Position numbers and translations under genes: made by a program | From: SIG437 sp045648985 | GTDB lineage: Bacteria > Bacillota > Clostridia > UBA1381 > UBA9506 | DNA: 64,000 bases | Direction: 5' to 3' | Assembly: GCA_045648985.1 (NCBI GenBank) | Contig: JAZROZ010000011.1 | Location: 3,237-67,236 of the forward strand | Notes under the pieces: model-generated | Database searches by the model: none | What the model saw: only the letters and a program-made list of their open reading frames with translations | Told to the model about the DNA's origin: nothing | Shown: positions 36,448-45,165 of the stretch, piece after piece | Numbering within the stretch: the first letter of the stretch is position 1 | Layout of the letters: the number at the start of each line of letters is the position of its first letter

Positions 36448-36882
36448 TTATTTTTCCAGTGCTGCTATTTTATCAATTCTTTTTTGATGTCTGCCACCTT
36501 CAAACTCTGCTGACATATAGCTATCTACCATTGCAATTGCAAGCTCAGGGCCTACAACACGTCCACCAAAAGCAATTATGTTTGCATCATTGTGACGTTT
36601 TGTCATTTTAGCAGAGTATTCGTTGTTTAAAAGAGCACAACGGATACCTTCTATTTTATTTGCAGCAATAGAAATTCCTATACCTGAGCCACAAATTAAA
36701 ATACCGAACTCATATCCGCCTTTTTTGTACTCTGTGCAAACCGCTTCGGCAATATCAGGATAATCTACAGATGCTCCGTCAAATGTTCCGCAGTCTTTTA
36801 CTTCCTTGCCAATTGATTCTAAATACTTAATCAATACTTCCTTTAATTCATAACCGCCGTGGTCGCTTCCAATAATAATCAT
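36448..36882 (-). CDS. rpiB: Ribose 5-phosphate isomerase B
   Basis: Interconverts ribose 5-phosphate and ribulose 5-phosphate. It has 144 residues. It shows the N-terminal IGSDHGGYELKEVLI, the active-site ILICGSGIGISIAANK (catalytic Cys) and RHNDANIIAFGGRVVG segments that define RpiB. The start has a GGAAT-like ribosome binding site, 14 nt after tsaB. Confidence 0.96.
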   Translation of the reverse strand: MIIIGSDHGGYELKEVLIKYLESIGKEVKDCGTFDGASVDYPDIAEAVCTEYKKGGYEFGILICGSGIGISIAANKIEGIRCALLNNEYSAKMTKRHNDANIIAFGGRVVGPELAIAMVDSYMSAEFEGGRHQKRIDKIAALEK

Positions 36883-36896
36883 TTCATTATTCCTTT

Positions 36897-37571
36897 CTAT
36901 TTGTTTTCAAATTCGCGCTCTGCCTGACTTTTTCTTAAATAAACAGGCGCCAAGTGCGTATAATCTGTAAATTCATTGCTTACTATCAAATTCTGAGCCG
37001 CTTTGCAGACGCTTCCGCCACGCATAATGCTCATGTTTTGCGGAGCAACTGAAAAATCATTATTTCCCTCAATCTGCTCTTTAAATTTTATAGCTCCATC
37101 ACCTATGAACATAGCTTTTTTGCCTTTGAAATAATCTAAAAGCTCGTCTATTTTCATAACTGTTGGGCTTAGTACTTCTTCCATATCGTCAGAATATGCC
37201 GCACAAAAAACCTCGTCTGCCCTTGCAAAAACTGTTGGCACTATAAGTTCGCTAACCCCCTGTGCATTATAACCAAGAGCTAGTAAACTCGAAACACCCA
37301 CTGCCTTTTTCCCAAGCGCTCCGCACAAGCCTTTTATTGTTGCAACACCAATCCTTATTCCCGTAAACGAGCCTGGCCCAAGTCCACAGGCAAAAACGTC
37401 AATGTCGCTATATCCCAAAGACGTATCTAAAAGCATCTTCTCTATAAGCGGCAAAAATTTTTCTGAATGTGTGTTATCTATATTAAGTGTATATTCACAG
37501 ATAATCTCTTCATCTTTCATTAAAGCAACAGTTGCAGCTTTCTGTGATGTATCTGTTCCCAAAATAAGCAT
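36897..37571 (-). CDS. tsaB: tRNA N6-threonylcarbamoyladenosine biosynthesis protein TsaB
   Basis: Partner of TsaD in the t6A modification of ANN-decoding tRNAs. It has 224 residues of ASKHA fold: MLILGTDTSQKAATVALM at the N-terminus and CGLGPGSFTGIRIGVATIKG, the TsaB signature, near residues 62-81. It follows tsaE by 9 nt. The canonical TsaD is not in this window; the M22 protein at 39749-40684 is a diverged paralogue. Confidence 0.94.
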   Translation of the reverse strand: MLILGTDTSQKAATVALMKDEEIICEYTLNIDNTHSEKFLPLIEKMLLDTSLGYSDIDVFACGLGPGSFTGIRIGVATIKGLCGALGKKAVGVSSLLALGYNAQGVSELIVPTVFARADEVFCAAYSDDMEEVLSPTVMKIDELLDYFKGKKAMFIGDGAIKFKEQIEGNNDFSVAPQNMSIMRGGSVCKAAQNLIVSNEFTDYTHLAPVYLRKSQAEREFENK

Positions 37572-37580
37572 TCTTTAGCC

Positions 37581-38033
37581 TCACTTTTCAGTTATTGTAA
37601 TGCGCCTGAGGGTTTCATCATCAAAAGAAACTCTTTCAATTTCCACATCTATACGGTTTTGAGGAAGCTCGTCATAGATGTTTTGGGGCCACTCTATTAT
37701 ACAGACCCCGCCCTTTTTCAGATACTCATCAAAGCCTATCTCGACAAGCTCGGAAGTATCTTCAATTCTGTACATATCAAAGTGGAAAATATCAAAATTT
37801 TCCGCCTCATACTCATTTACTATCGTAAAGGTAGGACTGTTTATATAGTCATCAGTTCCCAGTGCCTTGCATAAACCCCTTGTAAACACAGTCTTGCCGA
37901 CTCCAAGGTCACCAAAAAGGCAAACAACATCACCATTTTTTAAACTATTAGCAAACTCGCAAGCAAGATATGTCGTTTCCTCTTCGCTGTTTGTTATATA
38001 TTCTTTAAAAGCTTTCTTGTCTTCCATAATCAA
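37581..38033 (-). CDS. tsaE: tRNA threonylcarbamoyladenosine biosynthesis ATPase TsaE
   Basis: ATPase that drives the TsaBDE cycle. It has 150 residues. Walker A is LFGDLGVGKTVFTRG, followed by INSPTFTIVNEYEA and the FHFDMYRI and IIEWPQNI segments typical of the family. The start may be the TTG at 38033 (AGGTGG ten nucleotides upstream) or the ATG at 38027, which is farther from that site. It lies 2 nt after the proline-rich membrane protein gene. Confidence 0.94.
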   Translation of the reverse strand: MIMEDKKAFKEYITNSEEETTYLACEFANSLKNGDVVCLFGDLGVGKTVFTRGLCKALGTDDYINSPTFTIVNEYEAENFDIFHFDMYRIEDTSELVEIGFDEYLKKGGVCIIEWPQNIYDELPQNRIDVEIERVSFDDETLRRITITEK

Positions 38034-38035
38034 CT

Positions 38036-38488
38036 TTACTGTACCACCTCTGGCGCTGATTCTGTAACAGGCTCGGCTACAGGTGCAAAATCTGCTGCAG
38101 ACTGTACTTCAGGTGCAGGTTGCACTTCAGGCTCAGGTTGCACTTCAGGCGCAGGCGCTTGTGTAGGCTTTTGTGCCGGCTTTGGTGCTATTGTCTGCTG
38201 CGGCACTATCACATCTCCCAAATCGCCACTTCCTATTCCAAGCTGCCTTTCAAGCTCTTTGATTCTTGCGTCTTTTTCTATAACCATTCTTTCTAATTCT
38301 TCATACGTCGGCTTTGGTGTAGGTGAAGCCCCTGCTATTTCCTCTATCTCAGGAACATCAGGCGCCTGATTTGATTTTAAAATCATACTTGTCACAGTAA
38401 ACGAAACCAAAAATAAAGCAACTAAAACTACTGCAATCACAAGTGCCGTTAGAAACTTTTTTACCCACGTATTTTTTCTGTATCTCAT
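38036..38488 (-). CDS. Membrane-anchored protein with Pro/Glu/Ala-rich tail
   Basis: 150 residues, family not recognised. A basic N-terminus and one transmembrane helix (about 12-34, FLTALVIAVVLVALFLVSF) are followed by a short coiled-coil (about 60-82, YEELERMVIEKDARIKELER) and an extracytoplasmic low-complexity tail with repeated PEVQPxPEVQ units. Such tails often span or bind cell wall. It lies between xseA and tsaE; no functional link is evident. Confidence 0.72.
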   Translation of the reverse strand: MRYRKNTWVKKFLTALVIAVVLVALFLVSFTVTSMILKSNQAPDVPEIEEIAGASPTPKPTYEELERMVIEKDARIKELERQLGIGSGDLGDVIVPQQTIAPKPAQKPTQAPAPEVQPEPEVQPAPEVQSAADFAPVAEPVTESAPEVVQ

Positions 38489-38562
38489 TATTTTTCTTCT
38501 CCAATCGTAAATCTATTTTCATATTTTATCACAAAAAATATACAATGTAAAGCAATAAATAC

Positions 38563-39762
38563 TTATTCAACCAAACAAGGTATATCTCCATCTGATACTT
38601 TCACCTTGATTTTGTCCCCTTTTACCACGTCATTTGCAGAGCGGATTACTTTTCCGCTATCATCTAAAGCCACCGCATAGCCTCTTGTCAAAACACTGAG
38701 AGGACTTAGTGCATCAAGCTTTCCTGCAAGCTTTAAAAAGGCTTCTTTTTTTGTCCTTAATATGTCCTTTGCGGCATTCTCCAAATTCAAGCAATAGTTA
38801 TCAAGCAAAATTTGCTTGTCCTTTATGAGATTTTCAAGTAGCTCTGAAAGTGGCTTCCTTTCGCAAACTGAAAGTTTATGACGCTTTCTTTCAATCACAC
38901 CGTTTACACTCATAAACATCTTGCTTTTAGCAGACATTAAATATGAAATAAGCTCTTTGGTGTCAGGCACGCAAACCTCTGCCGCCGCTGACGGAGTTGG
39001 CGCTCTTAAATCGGCAACAAAATCTGCGATTGTAAAATCAACTTCGTGCCCAACTGCAGATATTACGGGAATTTCAGATGCAAAAATCGCCCTTGCAACA
39101 CATTCCTCGTTAAATGCCCACAAATCCTCAATAGAGCCGCCACCACGTCCAACAATCAAAACATCAGCAAGCTTATGCTTATTAAAATATTCTATTGCAA
39201 AAGCTATCTCATCTTTAGCTCCTTCACCCTGTACCGCCACAGGAAAAACACATACTTTAGCGCGCGGATAACGTCTTTTTAAAACATTTATAATATCTCG
39301 TACTGCCGCGCCTGTCGCCGCTGTGACAACACCTACTGTTTCTGGAAATTTTGGGATAGGCTTTTTGAATTTATCGTTAAATAAACCTTCTTCGGAAAGC
39401 TTTGCCTTTAGTTGTTCAAATGCGATATACAATGCTCCAACACCATCAGGCTCAATACTTTCAATATATAACTGATACTGTCCGTCACGTTCATATACGG
39501 AAACACGTCCGCGTGCGATTATCTTCATACCGTTTTCAAGCTCAAACCGCATATCCTTTGCCGCGCCCTTAAACATCACGGCTTTTATCACAGCACCCTC
39601 GTCCTTTAGAGTCATATAGATATGTCCTGATGTATGCACCTTAAGGTTTGAAATCTCACCTTTTACGCATATATCTTTAAGGTATGAGTTATTTTCCATA
39701 ACTCTCTTTATATAATTGTTTAAAGCAGAGACTGTTACAGTCATTATTTTAGAATTTTCCAT
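38563..39762 (-). CDS. xseA: Exodeoxyribonuclease VII large subunit
   Basis: Large subunit of ExoVII, a single-strand exonuclease. It has 399 residues. The N-terminal OB fold (DICVKGEISNLKVHTSGHIYMT) precedes the nuclease domain with VGVVTAATGAAVRDIINVL, LIVGRGGGSIEDLWAFN, and VISAVGHEVDFTIADFVADLRAPTP split over adjacent segments, all typical of XseA. A C-terminal coiled region follows. The start (AGGAG nine nucleotides upstream) overlaps the M22 gene by 14 nt. No xseB is found nearby. Confidence 0.95.
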   Translation of the reverse strand: MENSKIMTVTVSALNNYIKRVMENNSYLKDICVKGEISNLKVHTSGHIYMTLKDEGAVIKAVMFKGAAKDMRFELENGMKIIARGRVSVYERDGQYQLYIESIEPDGVGALYIAFEQLKAKLSEEGLFNDKFKKPIPKFPETVGVVTAATGAAVRDIINVLKRRYPRAKVCVFPVAVQGEGAKDEIAFAIEYFNKHKLADVLIVGRGGGSIEDLWAFNEECVARAIFASEIPVISAVGHEVDFTIADFVADLRAPTPSAAAEVCVPDTKELISYLMSAKSKMFMSVNGVIERKRHKLSVCERKPLSELLENLIKDKQILLDNYCLNLENAAKDILRTKKEAFLKLAGKLDALSPLSVLTRGYAVALDDSGKVIRSANDVVKGDKIKVKVSDGDIPCLVE

Positions 39763-40684
39763 TATAAGATTCTCCTGTCATAAGTGAGATTCCAACTGCA
39801 TTATCTGTTGAGTACGAAGGCGAGCAAAAGTAAGCATCTTTTCCTAAAGCTTTCTCTAAAGTCTGCCTAATATATGAATTTGATGCCACTCCACCCACAA
39901 ATAAAATTTTATTTTTCCCATATTTTTGGAATATATGATAAATCGCCTTTAAAAGAGCATCTGCTATGGCTGAAAATACAAGAAAGGCTGCATCAGAAGC
40001 ATCAATTCCATTTTCTATCATCTTGAAAAAATGTGTTTCAGTTCCTGAAAAATTTATCTCTGAACCCTTAACACATACAGGCGCTTTTTTAAGCTCTGTA
40101 CTTTTTTTGCAAATTTCATCAAGCGCTTTTCCACACGGAAAATTAAAGCCAAGCTTTACTCCTACCCTGTCGATTAACTGACCTGCGCTTATGTCTAAGG
40201 TTTTTCCAACGATTTCTGCACTAAAACGTGCACCATCTTTTTTAACGTCAAGTATTTCAGTTGTGCCCCCTGACATATGAACGGCATAAAATCTGCCATC
40301 TTTAAGGCCGCTCGAGAAAGCACCTGCTGCCGTATGCCCCTCCTGATGTGAAAATTCATAGTACGGCACACCCAATGTTTTTGCAATTATTTTACCTGCA
40401 CTCATGCCACCTAAAAACACAGGCATATAAGAGCCTTCCACATTTCTCGGTGCATAGCTTACACCAACTGCGGAGATTTGTTTTAAATCAACCTCGCATT
40501 TACAAAACAACTCGGGAAGATTCTTAGTGTGCAAAAAAAGCGCATCGCTTTGTCTTAAGCCCCGCGCTCCTTCTTTTACTTCGAGTAATCTGCGTATATC
40601 TGAAAGAACGTTTCCGCAGTCATCCGTAACCGAAATTGAAGTTGTATAATTGCTTGTATCTATACCTAAAAAAGTTTGTCTCAC
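39749..40684 (-). CDS. M22-family TsaD paralogue (O-sialoglycoprotein endopeptidase-like)
   Basis: 311 residues with the ASKHA fold of the TsaD/Kae1 family: FLGIDTSNYTTSISV at the N-terminus, HQEGHTAAGAF (an HxxxH metal-site motif like TsaD's), HMSGGTTEILDV and ILFVGGVASNSYIRQ at the C-terminus. It is shorter than TsaD (~340) and lacks several of its motifs, like a second M22 protein found in many Clostridia. Function unknown; it should not be called TsaD without test. It starts 4 nt inside the nusB end and overlaps xseA. Confidence 0.85.
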   Translation of the reverse strand: MRQTFLGIDTSNYTTSISVTDDCGNVLSDIRRLLEVKEGARGLRQSDALFLHTKNLPELFCKCEVDLKQISAVGVSYAPRNVEGSYMPVFLGGMSAGKIIAKTLGVPYYEFSHQEGHTAAGAFSSGLKDGRFYAVHMSGGTTEILDVKKDGARFSAEIVGKTLDISAGQLIDRVGVKLGFNFPCGKALDEICKKSTELKKAPVCVKGSEINFSGTETHFFKMIENGIDASDAAFLVFSAIADALLKAIYHIFQKYGKNKILFVGGVASNSYIRQTLEKALGKDAYFCSPSYSTDNAVGISLMTGESYNGKF

Positions 40685-41091
40685 TTTTCTTTACTCCCCG
40701 ATTTTTTATAAACAGTAGATAGCATTCCGTTTACAAAAGAAGCTGCCTTTTGTCCCTCATATTTTTTAGCTATTCTTACTGCCTCGCTTATAGCGATACT
40801 GTCATCTAAGTCAGAATACAGCATTTCCGCAAGACCAACACGCAAAGCAGCTAAGCCTACACGTGAAATTCTTTCGTGTGTGCGGCTTTTTGAATTCTCC
40901 GAAATGAGCATATCAATTTGTGCAATATTTGAGATAACTTTATCTGCAAGCTCTTTTATATATTCTTTCTGGTCCTCTATATCAGGATTTAAGTCAAAGA
41001 ACTGAGAAAGAAGCTCTTTATAATCTTCTCTTTGCACTTCATATTCAAATATAAACTTAAAACCATATTCTCTGCCTTGTTTTCTTGTCAT
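40681..41091 (-). CDS. nusB: Transcription antitermination factor NusB
   Basis: RNA-binding factor acting with NusE at boxA of rRNA operons. It has 136 residues, all helical, with the N-terminal TRKQGREYGFKFIFEYE and the C-terminal SIAISEAVRIAKKYEGQKAASFVNGML segments that are diagnostic (shown here only by their ends: VRIAKKY and FVNGML). The start follows AAGGGAG. It overlaps the M22 gene by 4 nt. Confidence 0.93.
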   Translation of the reverse strand: MTRKQGREYGFKFIFEYEVQREDYKELLSQFFDLNPDIEDQKEYIKELADKVISNIAQIDMLISENSKSRTHERISRVGLAALRVGLAEMLYSDLDDSIAISEAVRIAKKYEGQKAASFVNGMLSTVYKKSGSKEK

Positions 41092-41161
41092 CTGTATTCT
41101 CCCTTATTTTAGTCATCGTAGAATCGAACTAATTGCGGTTTTACTCTCTAATGACTACTTA

Positions 41162-42517
41162 TTATAAAATATGTGAAAGTGCTTCTGTTACGTTTTTAGC
41201 CGTAATTATTTCAAGATTTTTAATATCTTTAATTGCTTTTTCGTTCGCCTGAGGAATTATACATCTTGAAAAACCAAGCTTTTCTACTTCCTTAAGACGT
41301 TTTTCAATCTGGCTGACACCTCTTAGCTCACCTGTTAAGCCTATTTCACCAATCACAGCAAGTCCCATATCCATTTCGCAGTTTCTAAATGATGTTGCAA
41401 TTGCTGCGGCGATTGCAAGGTCTGCCGCAGTTTCGTCAAGACGTATTCCTCCTACAACGTTTACATGGGCATCCTGATTTTGCAAATTTAAGCCAACTCT
41501 CTTTTCTAAAACTGCAATTATCAAATTTACTCTGTTATAGTCAATTCCTGTTGCCATTCGTCTTGGCATACCAAAGCTTGATGAACAGATGAGTGCCTGT
41601 ATTTCAGATAAAACAGGTCTTGTTCCTGATATAGAACAACACACGGCCGACCCCGGTGCTTTTTCTGGTCTGCCCGAGAGCATCATTTCAGACGGATTCT
41701 TCACTTCCGAAAGTCCCTCTTCTGTCATTTCAAAAACACCTATTTCATTTGTTGAGCCAAATCTGTTTTTAACTGCACGCAAAACTCTGTATGTCTGGTT
41801 TTTCTCACCCTCAAAATAGAGCACGCAATCCACCATATGCTCTAAAACTTTAGGCCCTGCGATTGCTCCGTCTTTTGTCACGTGTCCTACAATGAAAACT
41901 GCAGTTTTTGTATCTTTGCAGAGCCTCATAAGTGATAGTGTTATGTCGCGCACCTGTGTCACACTGCCCGGCGCTGACGGAATTTCAGGATTATACATCG
42001 TCTGTATTGAATCCACAATCAAAATATCAGGCATTTCCTTTTCTATGTAGCTGATAGCCGCCGTTATATCTGTTTCTGATAAAATAGTAAAGTTTTCATT
42101 TTTTACATCAATGCGGTCTGCACGCATTTTAAGTTGTTTTTCCGATTCTTCTCCCGATATATAGAAAATGGAAACAGATTTGTCTAAAAATTTTGCAAGC
42201 TGCAAAAGTAATGTTGATTTACCTATTCCGGGGTCGCCGCCAACTAAAACAAGTGAGCCTTTGACAATACCACCGCCTAAAACGCGGTCAAGCTCGCTTA
42301 TTTTCGTCTGCGTACGCTCATAGTCATCAGTTGCCACATCGGAAAGCTTTACAGGAACGGCTTTTTTTGACGAAACCGCTAGTCCCTTTGTATTAGCAGG
42401 TTTATGCACAGTTTCTTCTACCATTGTGCTCCAACTCTCGCAAGCAGGACATTTGCCTATCCATTTTGCTGATTCGTATCCGCATTCACTACAAACATAA
42501 ACTGTTTTCATTTTCAC
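41162..42517 (-). CDS. radA: DNA repair protein RadA (Sms)
   Basis: Hexameric helicase for recombination intermediates. It has 451 residues. The N-terminal zinc finger CSECGYESAKWIGKCPAC is followed by a RecA-like ATPase with Walker A GGDPGIGKSTLLLQ, the family-specific KNRFGSTNEIGVF motif, and a C-terminal Lon-protease-like domain with GGIRLDETAADLAIA. The start overlaps the VanW-like gene by 4 nt. A 70-nt gap with a TAGTCAT/ATGACTA inverted repeat separates it from nusB. Confidence 0.96.
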   Translation of the reverse strand: MKMKTVYVCSECGYESAKWIGKCPACESWSTMVEETVHKPANTKGLAVSSKKAVPVKLSDVATDDYERTQTKISELDRVLGGGIVKGSLVLVGGDPGIGKSTLLLQLAKFLDKSVSIFYISGEESEKQLKMRADRIDVKNENFTILSETDITAAISYIEKEMPDILIVDSIQTMYNPEIPSAPGSVTQVRDITLSLMRLCKDTKTAVFIVGHVTKDGAIAGPKVLEHMVDCVLYFEGEKNQTYRVLRAVKNRFGSTNEIGVFEMTEEGLSEVKNPSEMMLSGRPEKAPGSAVCCSISGTRPVLSEIQALICSSSFGMPRRMATGIDYNRVNLIIAVLEKRVGLNLQNQDAHVNVVGGIRLDETAADLAIAAAIATSFRNCEMDMGLAVIGEIGLTGELRGVSQIEKRLKEVEKLGFSRCIIPQANEKAIKDIKNLEIITAKNVTEALSHIL

Positions 42518-44214
42518 TGCACTTCTCCTCCATCCACCACTTCAGGTGCCTGGCTGGCAGTTGGCATTTCTGTTTCGCTCGGCAACTTAGTGAGTGGCTC
42601 ATCAGCTTCAGTTGTAATCTCTTCTTGCTCTTTCATTACTTCTTCTGCTTCTTTTGTGCCCACTCTTTCAACTCTGTCCGTTGCCTGATATGTACTTCTT
42701 GTAAGCACTATTGTTTTAGATGTTCCATTTTCTTTCGTTGTTTTATATGTAACATATGAGCTTCCCTGTGCTCCTTCTTCCTCAACTTCCACTGTGCCTT
42801 GGGGCAAAGTATTGTCTTTAATCTGTTCTACCTTTGGCGGATAAACTGCCGTACATTCAGTTGTTATTTCTATAGTTCTGCCCGGATGCTGTTTCGTTCC
42901 GTATATACTTACTGTATTTCTTCCGTTTATGGCAGATGCCACTATTTTAATGGGCGCACCTGTATTGTTTGCAAACTTAAAGTCAATACTTCCGTATGAA
43001 ACTGTTGCATCTCTTCCAAGCGGAACGTATGAAACAGGAAGTGAATGACTTTTTCTGTACACGATTTCAAGATCTGCAAATACAACAGCATTAAACAAAG
43101 TTGATGAAACCTGACAAATTCCTCCACCAAGTCCCTGTTCCACCTTGTTTCCTACATAAACTCCTGCTTCTCTGAAACCGCGCTCAGCAGTTCTTGGGCC
43201 AACCGTATCGTTATATGAAAAAATATCTCCCGGAGCTAAAACGCAATTAGATATATTTTGCGACGCTAAAGCTACGTTATGTGACCTTGAAATGTTTGAT
43301 GCTGCATATGTTGATGAATATGTAGCCAAAAGGTCAGGGAAAAGCTCAGCATTTATTTTTTCTGCTGTAATTTCAGGCGGTGTTATAATTGCAGGAATGC
43401 GCACAACATCTCCAGGTGTTTCGTCAATAATCGCTTTTGCTTCCATAGAATCAATCTTAACCCCTAATTTTTCCGGGGTAATTTTAAGTCTTTGATTTTC
43501 AATAGTATAGCTTGCGTCCTGAGGCGCTGTGCATACCTCTTTTTCCAAATATTCCACAGTAAGCTGAGGCGGAACTACCTCTTCTGTCATAAGTCCGATT
43601 TCTGAAACAGTATTGTCTAGAACTGCCTGACGGATTTGTTCTTTTGCGGTTTCTTCAATTATTCTCCATCCGCTTTTTCCTCGTGTTATAACAAGCTCTT
43701 CTCCCTCTAATTCTACTGTAAGCTCTCTTTCAGGTACATCAATCTTGTTTGCAATTTCATTTATCTTTGAAACAAGAATATCGTTATTGAAATTAACAAC
43801 AACCTTAACCTCAGCACCGTTTTGCTTTATATCATCGATAATCTGAAGCTTAGCTCCGCGTTTTCCGTCTCTTCCCAACAAAAACGCATTCTCTGCAGTC
43901 TTAAACCCGTCAACACAGGCACCGACTTCTCCCAACGAAAATGACGTTTCTTCTCCCTCGCAGAAGATTTTTAAAGTACGGTTTATGTCAAGGGGATAGC
44001 GCTCCTCTATTGCATTTTTTGCATCTTCTATGCTCATTTTACCTATGGCTACGTCCCCTGCTTTTATTCCGTCATATATTTTGTTATAGCTAAGCTTGGA
44101 ATACTGCACAGCAAAAGAAGCACCGACAGCAATTAATGCCACCAGAACTATTGCAGATATTATTATAATGGCAAGTTTCAATCCACCCTTTTGGGAATTT
44201 ATCTCTAACTGCAC
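42514..44214 (-). CDS. VanW family protein (YoaR-like)
   Basis: 566 residues. One N-terminal membrane anchor (about 13-37), two peptidoglycan-binding-4/YoaR-like domains (about 45-300), then the VanW domain with FSYNDTVGPRTAERGFREAG and GLGGGICQVSSTLFNAV, and a Thr/Glu-rich C-terminal tail. It probably acts at the cell surface; VanW is a vancomycin-cluster accessory protein of unknown mechanism, and chromosomal copies in Clostridia are usually unrelated to resistance. The start is GTG with GGGGG eight nucleotides upstream. Confidence 0.9.
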   Translation of the reverse strand: MQLEINSQKGGLKLAIIIISAIVLVALIAVGASFAVQYSKLSYNKIYDGIKAGDVAIGKMSIEDAKNAIEERYPLDINRTLKIFCEGEETSFSLGEVGACVDGFKTAENAFLLGRDGKRGAKLQIIDDIKQNGAEVKVVVNFNNDILVSKINEIANKIDVPERELTVELEGEELVITRGKSGWRIIEETAKEQIRQAVLDNTVSEIGLMTEEVVPPQLTVEYLEKEVCTAPQDASYTIENQRLKITPEKLGVKIDSMEAKAIIDETPGDVVRIPAIITPPEITAEKINAELFPDLLATYSSTYAASNISRSHNVALASQNISNCVLAPGDIFSYNDTVGPRTAERGFREAGVYVGNKVEQGLGGGICQVSSTLFNAVVFADLEIVYRKSHSLPVSYVPLGRDATVSYGSIDFKFANNTGAPIKIVASAINGRNTVSIYGTKQHPGRTIEITTECTAVYPPKVEQIKDNTLPQGTVEVEEEGAQGSSYVTYKTTKENGTSKTIVLTRSTYQATDRVERVGTKEAEEVMKEQEEITTEADEPLTKLPSETEMPTASQAPEVVDGGEVQ

Positions 44215-44323
44215 TATTTATTCCCCCTTAACCTTTTTTATATTTACACTCTCCCTTATTATATATTTCTATCGGCGTTTTGTAAACTGTTTTATGACAA
44301 TTTTTTAAATTTTTTGCAAATTT

Positions 44324-44818
44324 TTATCTGTTTAGAATCCATATACCAAAGTTAAGGTAAAGGGCAAAAGTACACCAAAGCCAATATGGTATTAATAGCA
44401 GTCCGGCGGCGTGACATATTCTGTAAAATTTTGCAGCAGTTATTCCGACTAAAACCCACAAAAGAAGTAATACCCAAAAAGCTGCAAAAACCATTTCAAA
44501 CCTGAAAAATACAATAGACCACAGGAAATTTACTGCAAGCTGCAGAAGATAAAATGTTATTGCATTGCGCACATAATCCTTTACCCAACCCTTTTCATAA
44601 ATTAAAAACGATGCTATGCCCATCAAAATATAAAGTATTGTCCAGACAATAGGAAAAACTATCGGAGGAGGCGAAAGTGGGGGCTTTATTGTCGCGGCAT
44701 AAAGCTCCGTTCCGCCAGCTAAATATTGCGACAAAAAACCAACTGCCAAAGGAAGAGCAACTGCTATTATAAATCTTATAATTTTTCTTAAGTTTATTGT
44801 TTTAAAAGTAAAACTCAT
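44324..44818 (-). CDS. tspO: TspO/MBR family protein
   Basis: Five-helix membrane protein that binds porphyrins and related ligands. It has about 164 residues. The first loop has PPLSPPPIVFPIVWTILYIL, the signature region with the conserved Trp and prolines, followed by four more helices and the C-terminal YWLWCTFALYLNFGIW. I choose the ATG at 44818 (AAAGGA nine nucleotides upstream) rather than the ATG at 44827. It is monocistronic, downstream of an unusual structured gap. Confidence 0.92.
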   Translation of the reverse strand: MSFTFKTINLRKIIRFIIAVALPLAVGFLSQYLAGGTELYAATIKPPLSPPPIVFPIVWTILYILMGIASFLIYEKGWVKDYVRNAITFYLLQLAVNFLWSIVFFRFEMVFAAFWVLLLLWVLVGITAAKFYRICHAAGLLLIPYWLWCTFALYLNFGIWILNR

Positions 44819-44827
44819 ATCAATCAT

Positions 44828-45130
44828 TCCTTTCTTTATATTAAGTATATGGAAAAATTTTTAAAATATTAAAACAGCGATGGCTTTTTTGTGGGGACAG
44901 AAAAAAAGATACAGAATGAACAAACTGAGCAAAAGCAAGGTTTCCTTGCTTTTGGCTACCTGAAGGCATACTTGTTGTACACCGAGAGGCGAAGTTTGTT
45001 TATAGCAAAAAGAAATCAATTCATAAGAAAAATCGAGATTTTGAGATTTTTCTACAATAATTTCTGTATAAATTAACGGGCAACTCGTAAACTCTCCTAC
45101 GAATTGCCCGCTTTATAATTTTTTATTTCT
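44828..45130. other. Structured intergenic DNA without a recognised gene
   Basis: About 300 nt between carB-dapF and tspO. An 11-bp perfect hairpin (CAAAAGCAAGG with CCTTGCTTTTG, 44930-44954) lies about 30 nt from a T7 run on the minus strand. A further hairpin at 45078-45111 follows. A 61-codon plus-strand frame (44891-45076) lacks a ribosome binding site and looks non-coding. It may be the tspO leader, a small RNA, or a degenerate repeat; I cannot name it. Confidence 0.5.
45078..45111. terminator. Hairpin downstream of carB-dapF
   Basis: CGGGCAACTCGTA pairs with TACGAATTGCCCG (one mismatch) across an 8-nt loop. The plus-strand side is followed by CTTTATAATTTTTT, the minus side by TTAATTTA. 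It probably ends the arginine operon transcript, though its better T-tail faces the other strand. Confidence 0.65.
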
Positions 45131-45158
45131 TTTTGCAGTCTGGACTTTTTTTACGTCC
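45131..45158 (-). repeat. 28-nt post-stop motif, copy A
   Basis: On the minus strand it begins 7 nt after the carB-dapF stop: GGACGTAAAAAAAGTCC, then AGACTGCAAAA. It matches copy B after argB at 26 of 28 positions. A GGAC/GTCC pair could form a small hairpin. Confidence 0.75.
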
Positions 45159-45165
45159 CTGCCTT

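Noticed and set aside
44891..45076. 61-codon plus-strand frame upstream of the carB-dapF hairpin
   Set aside because: No ribosome binding site, overlaps hairpin DNA, and the composition is not protein-like.
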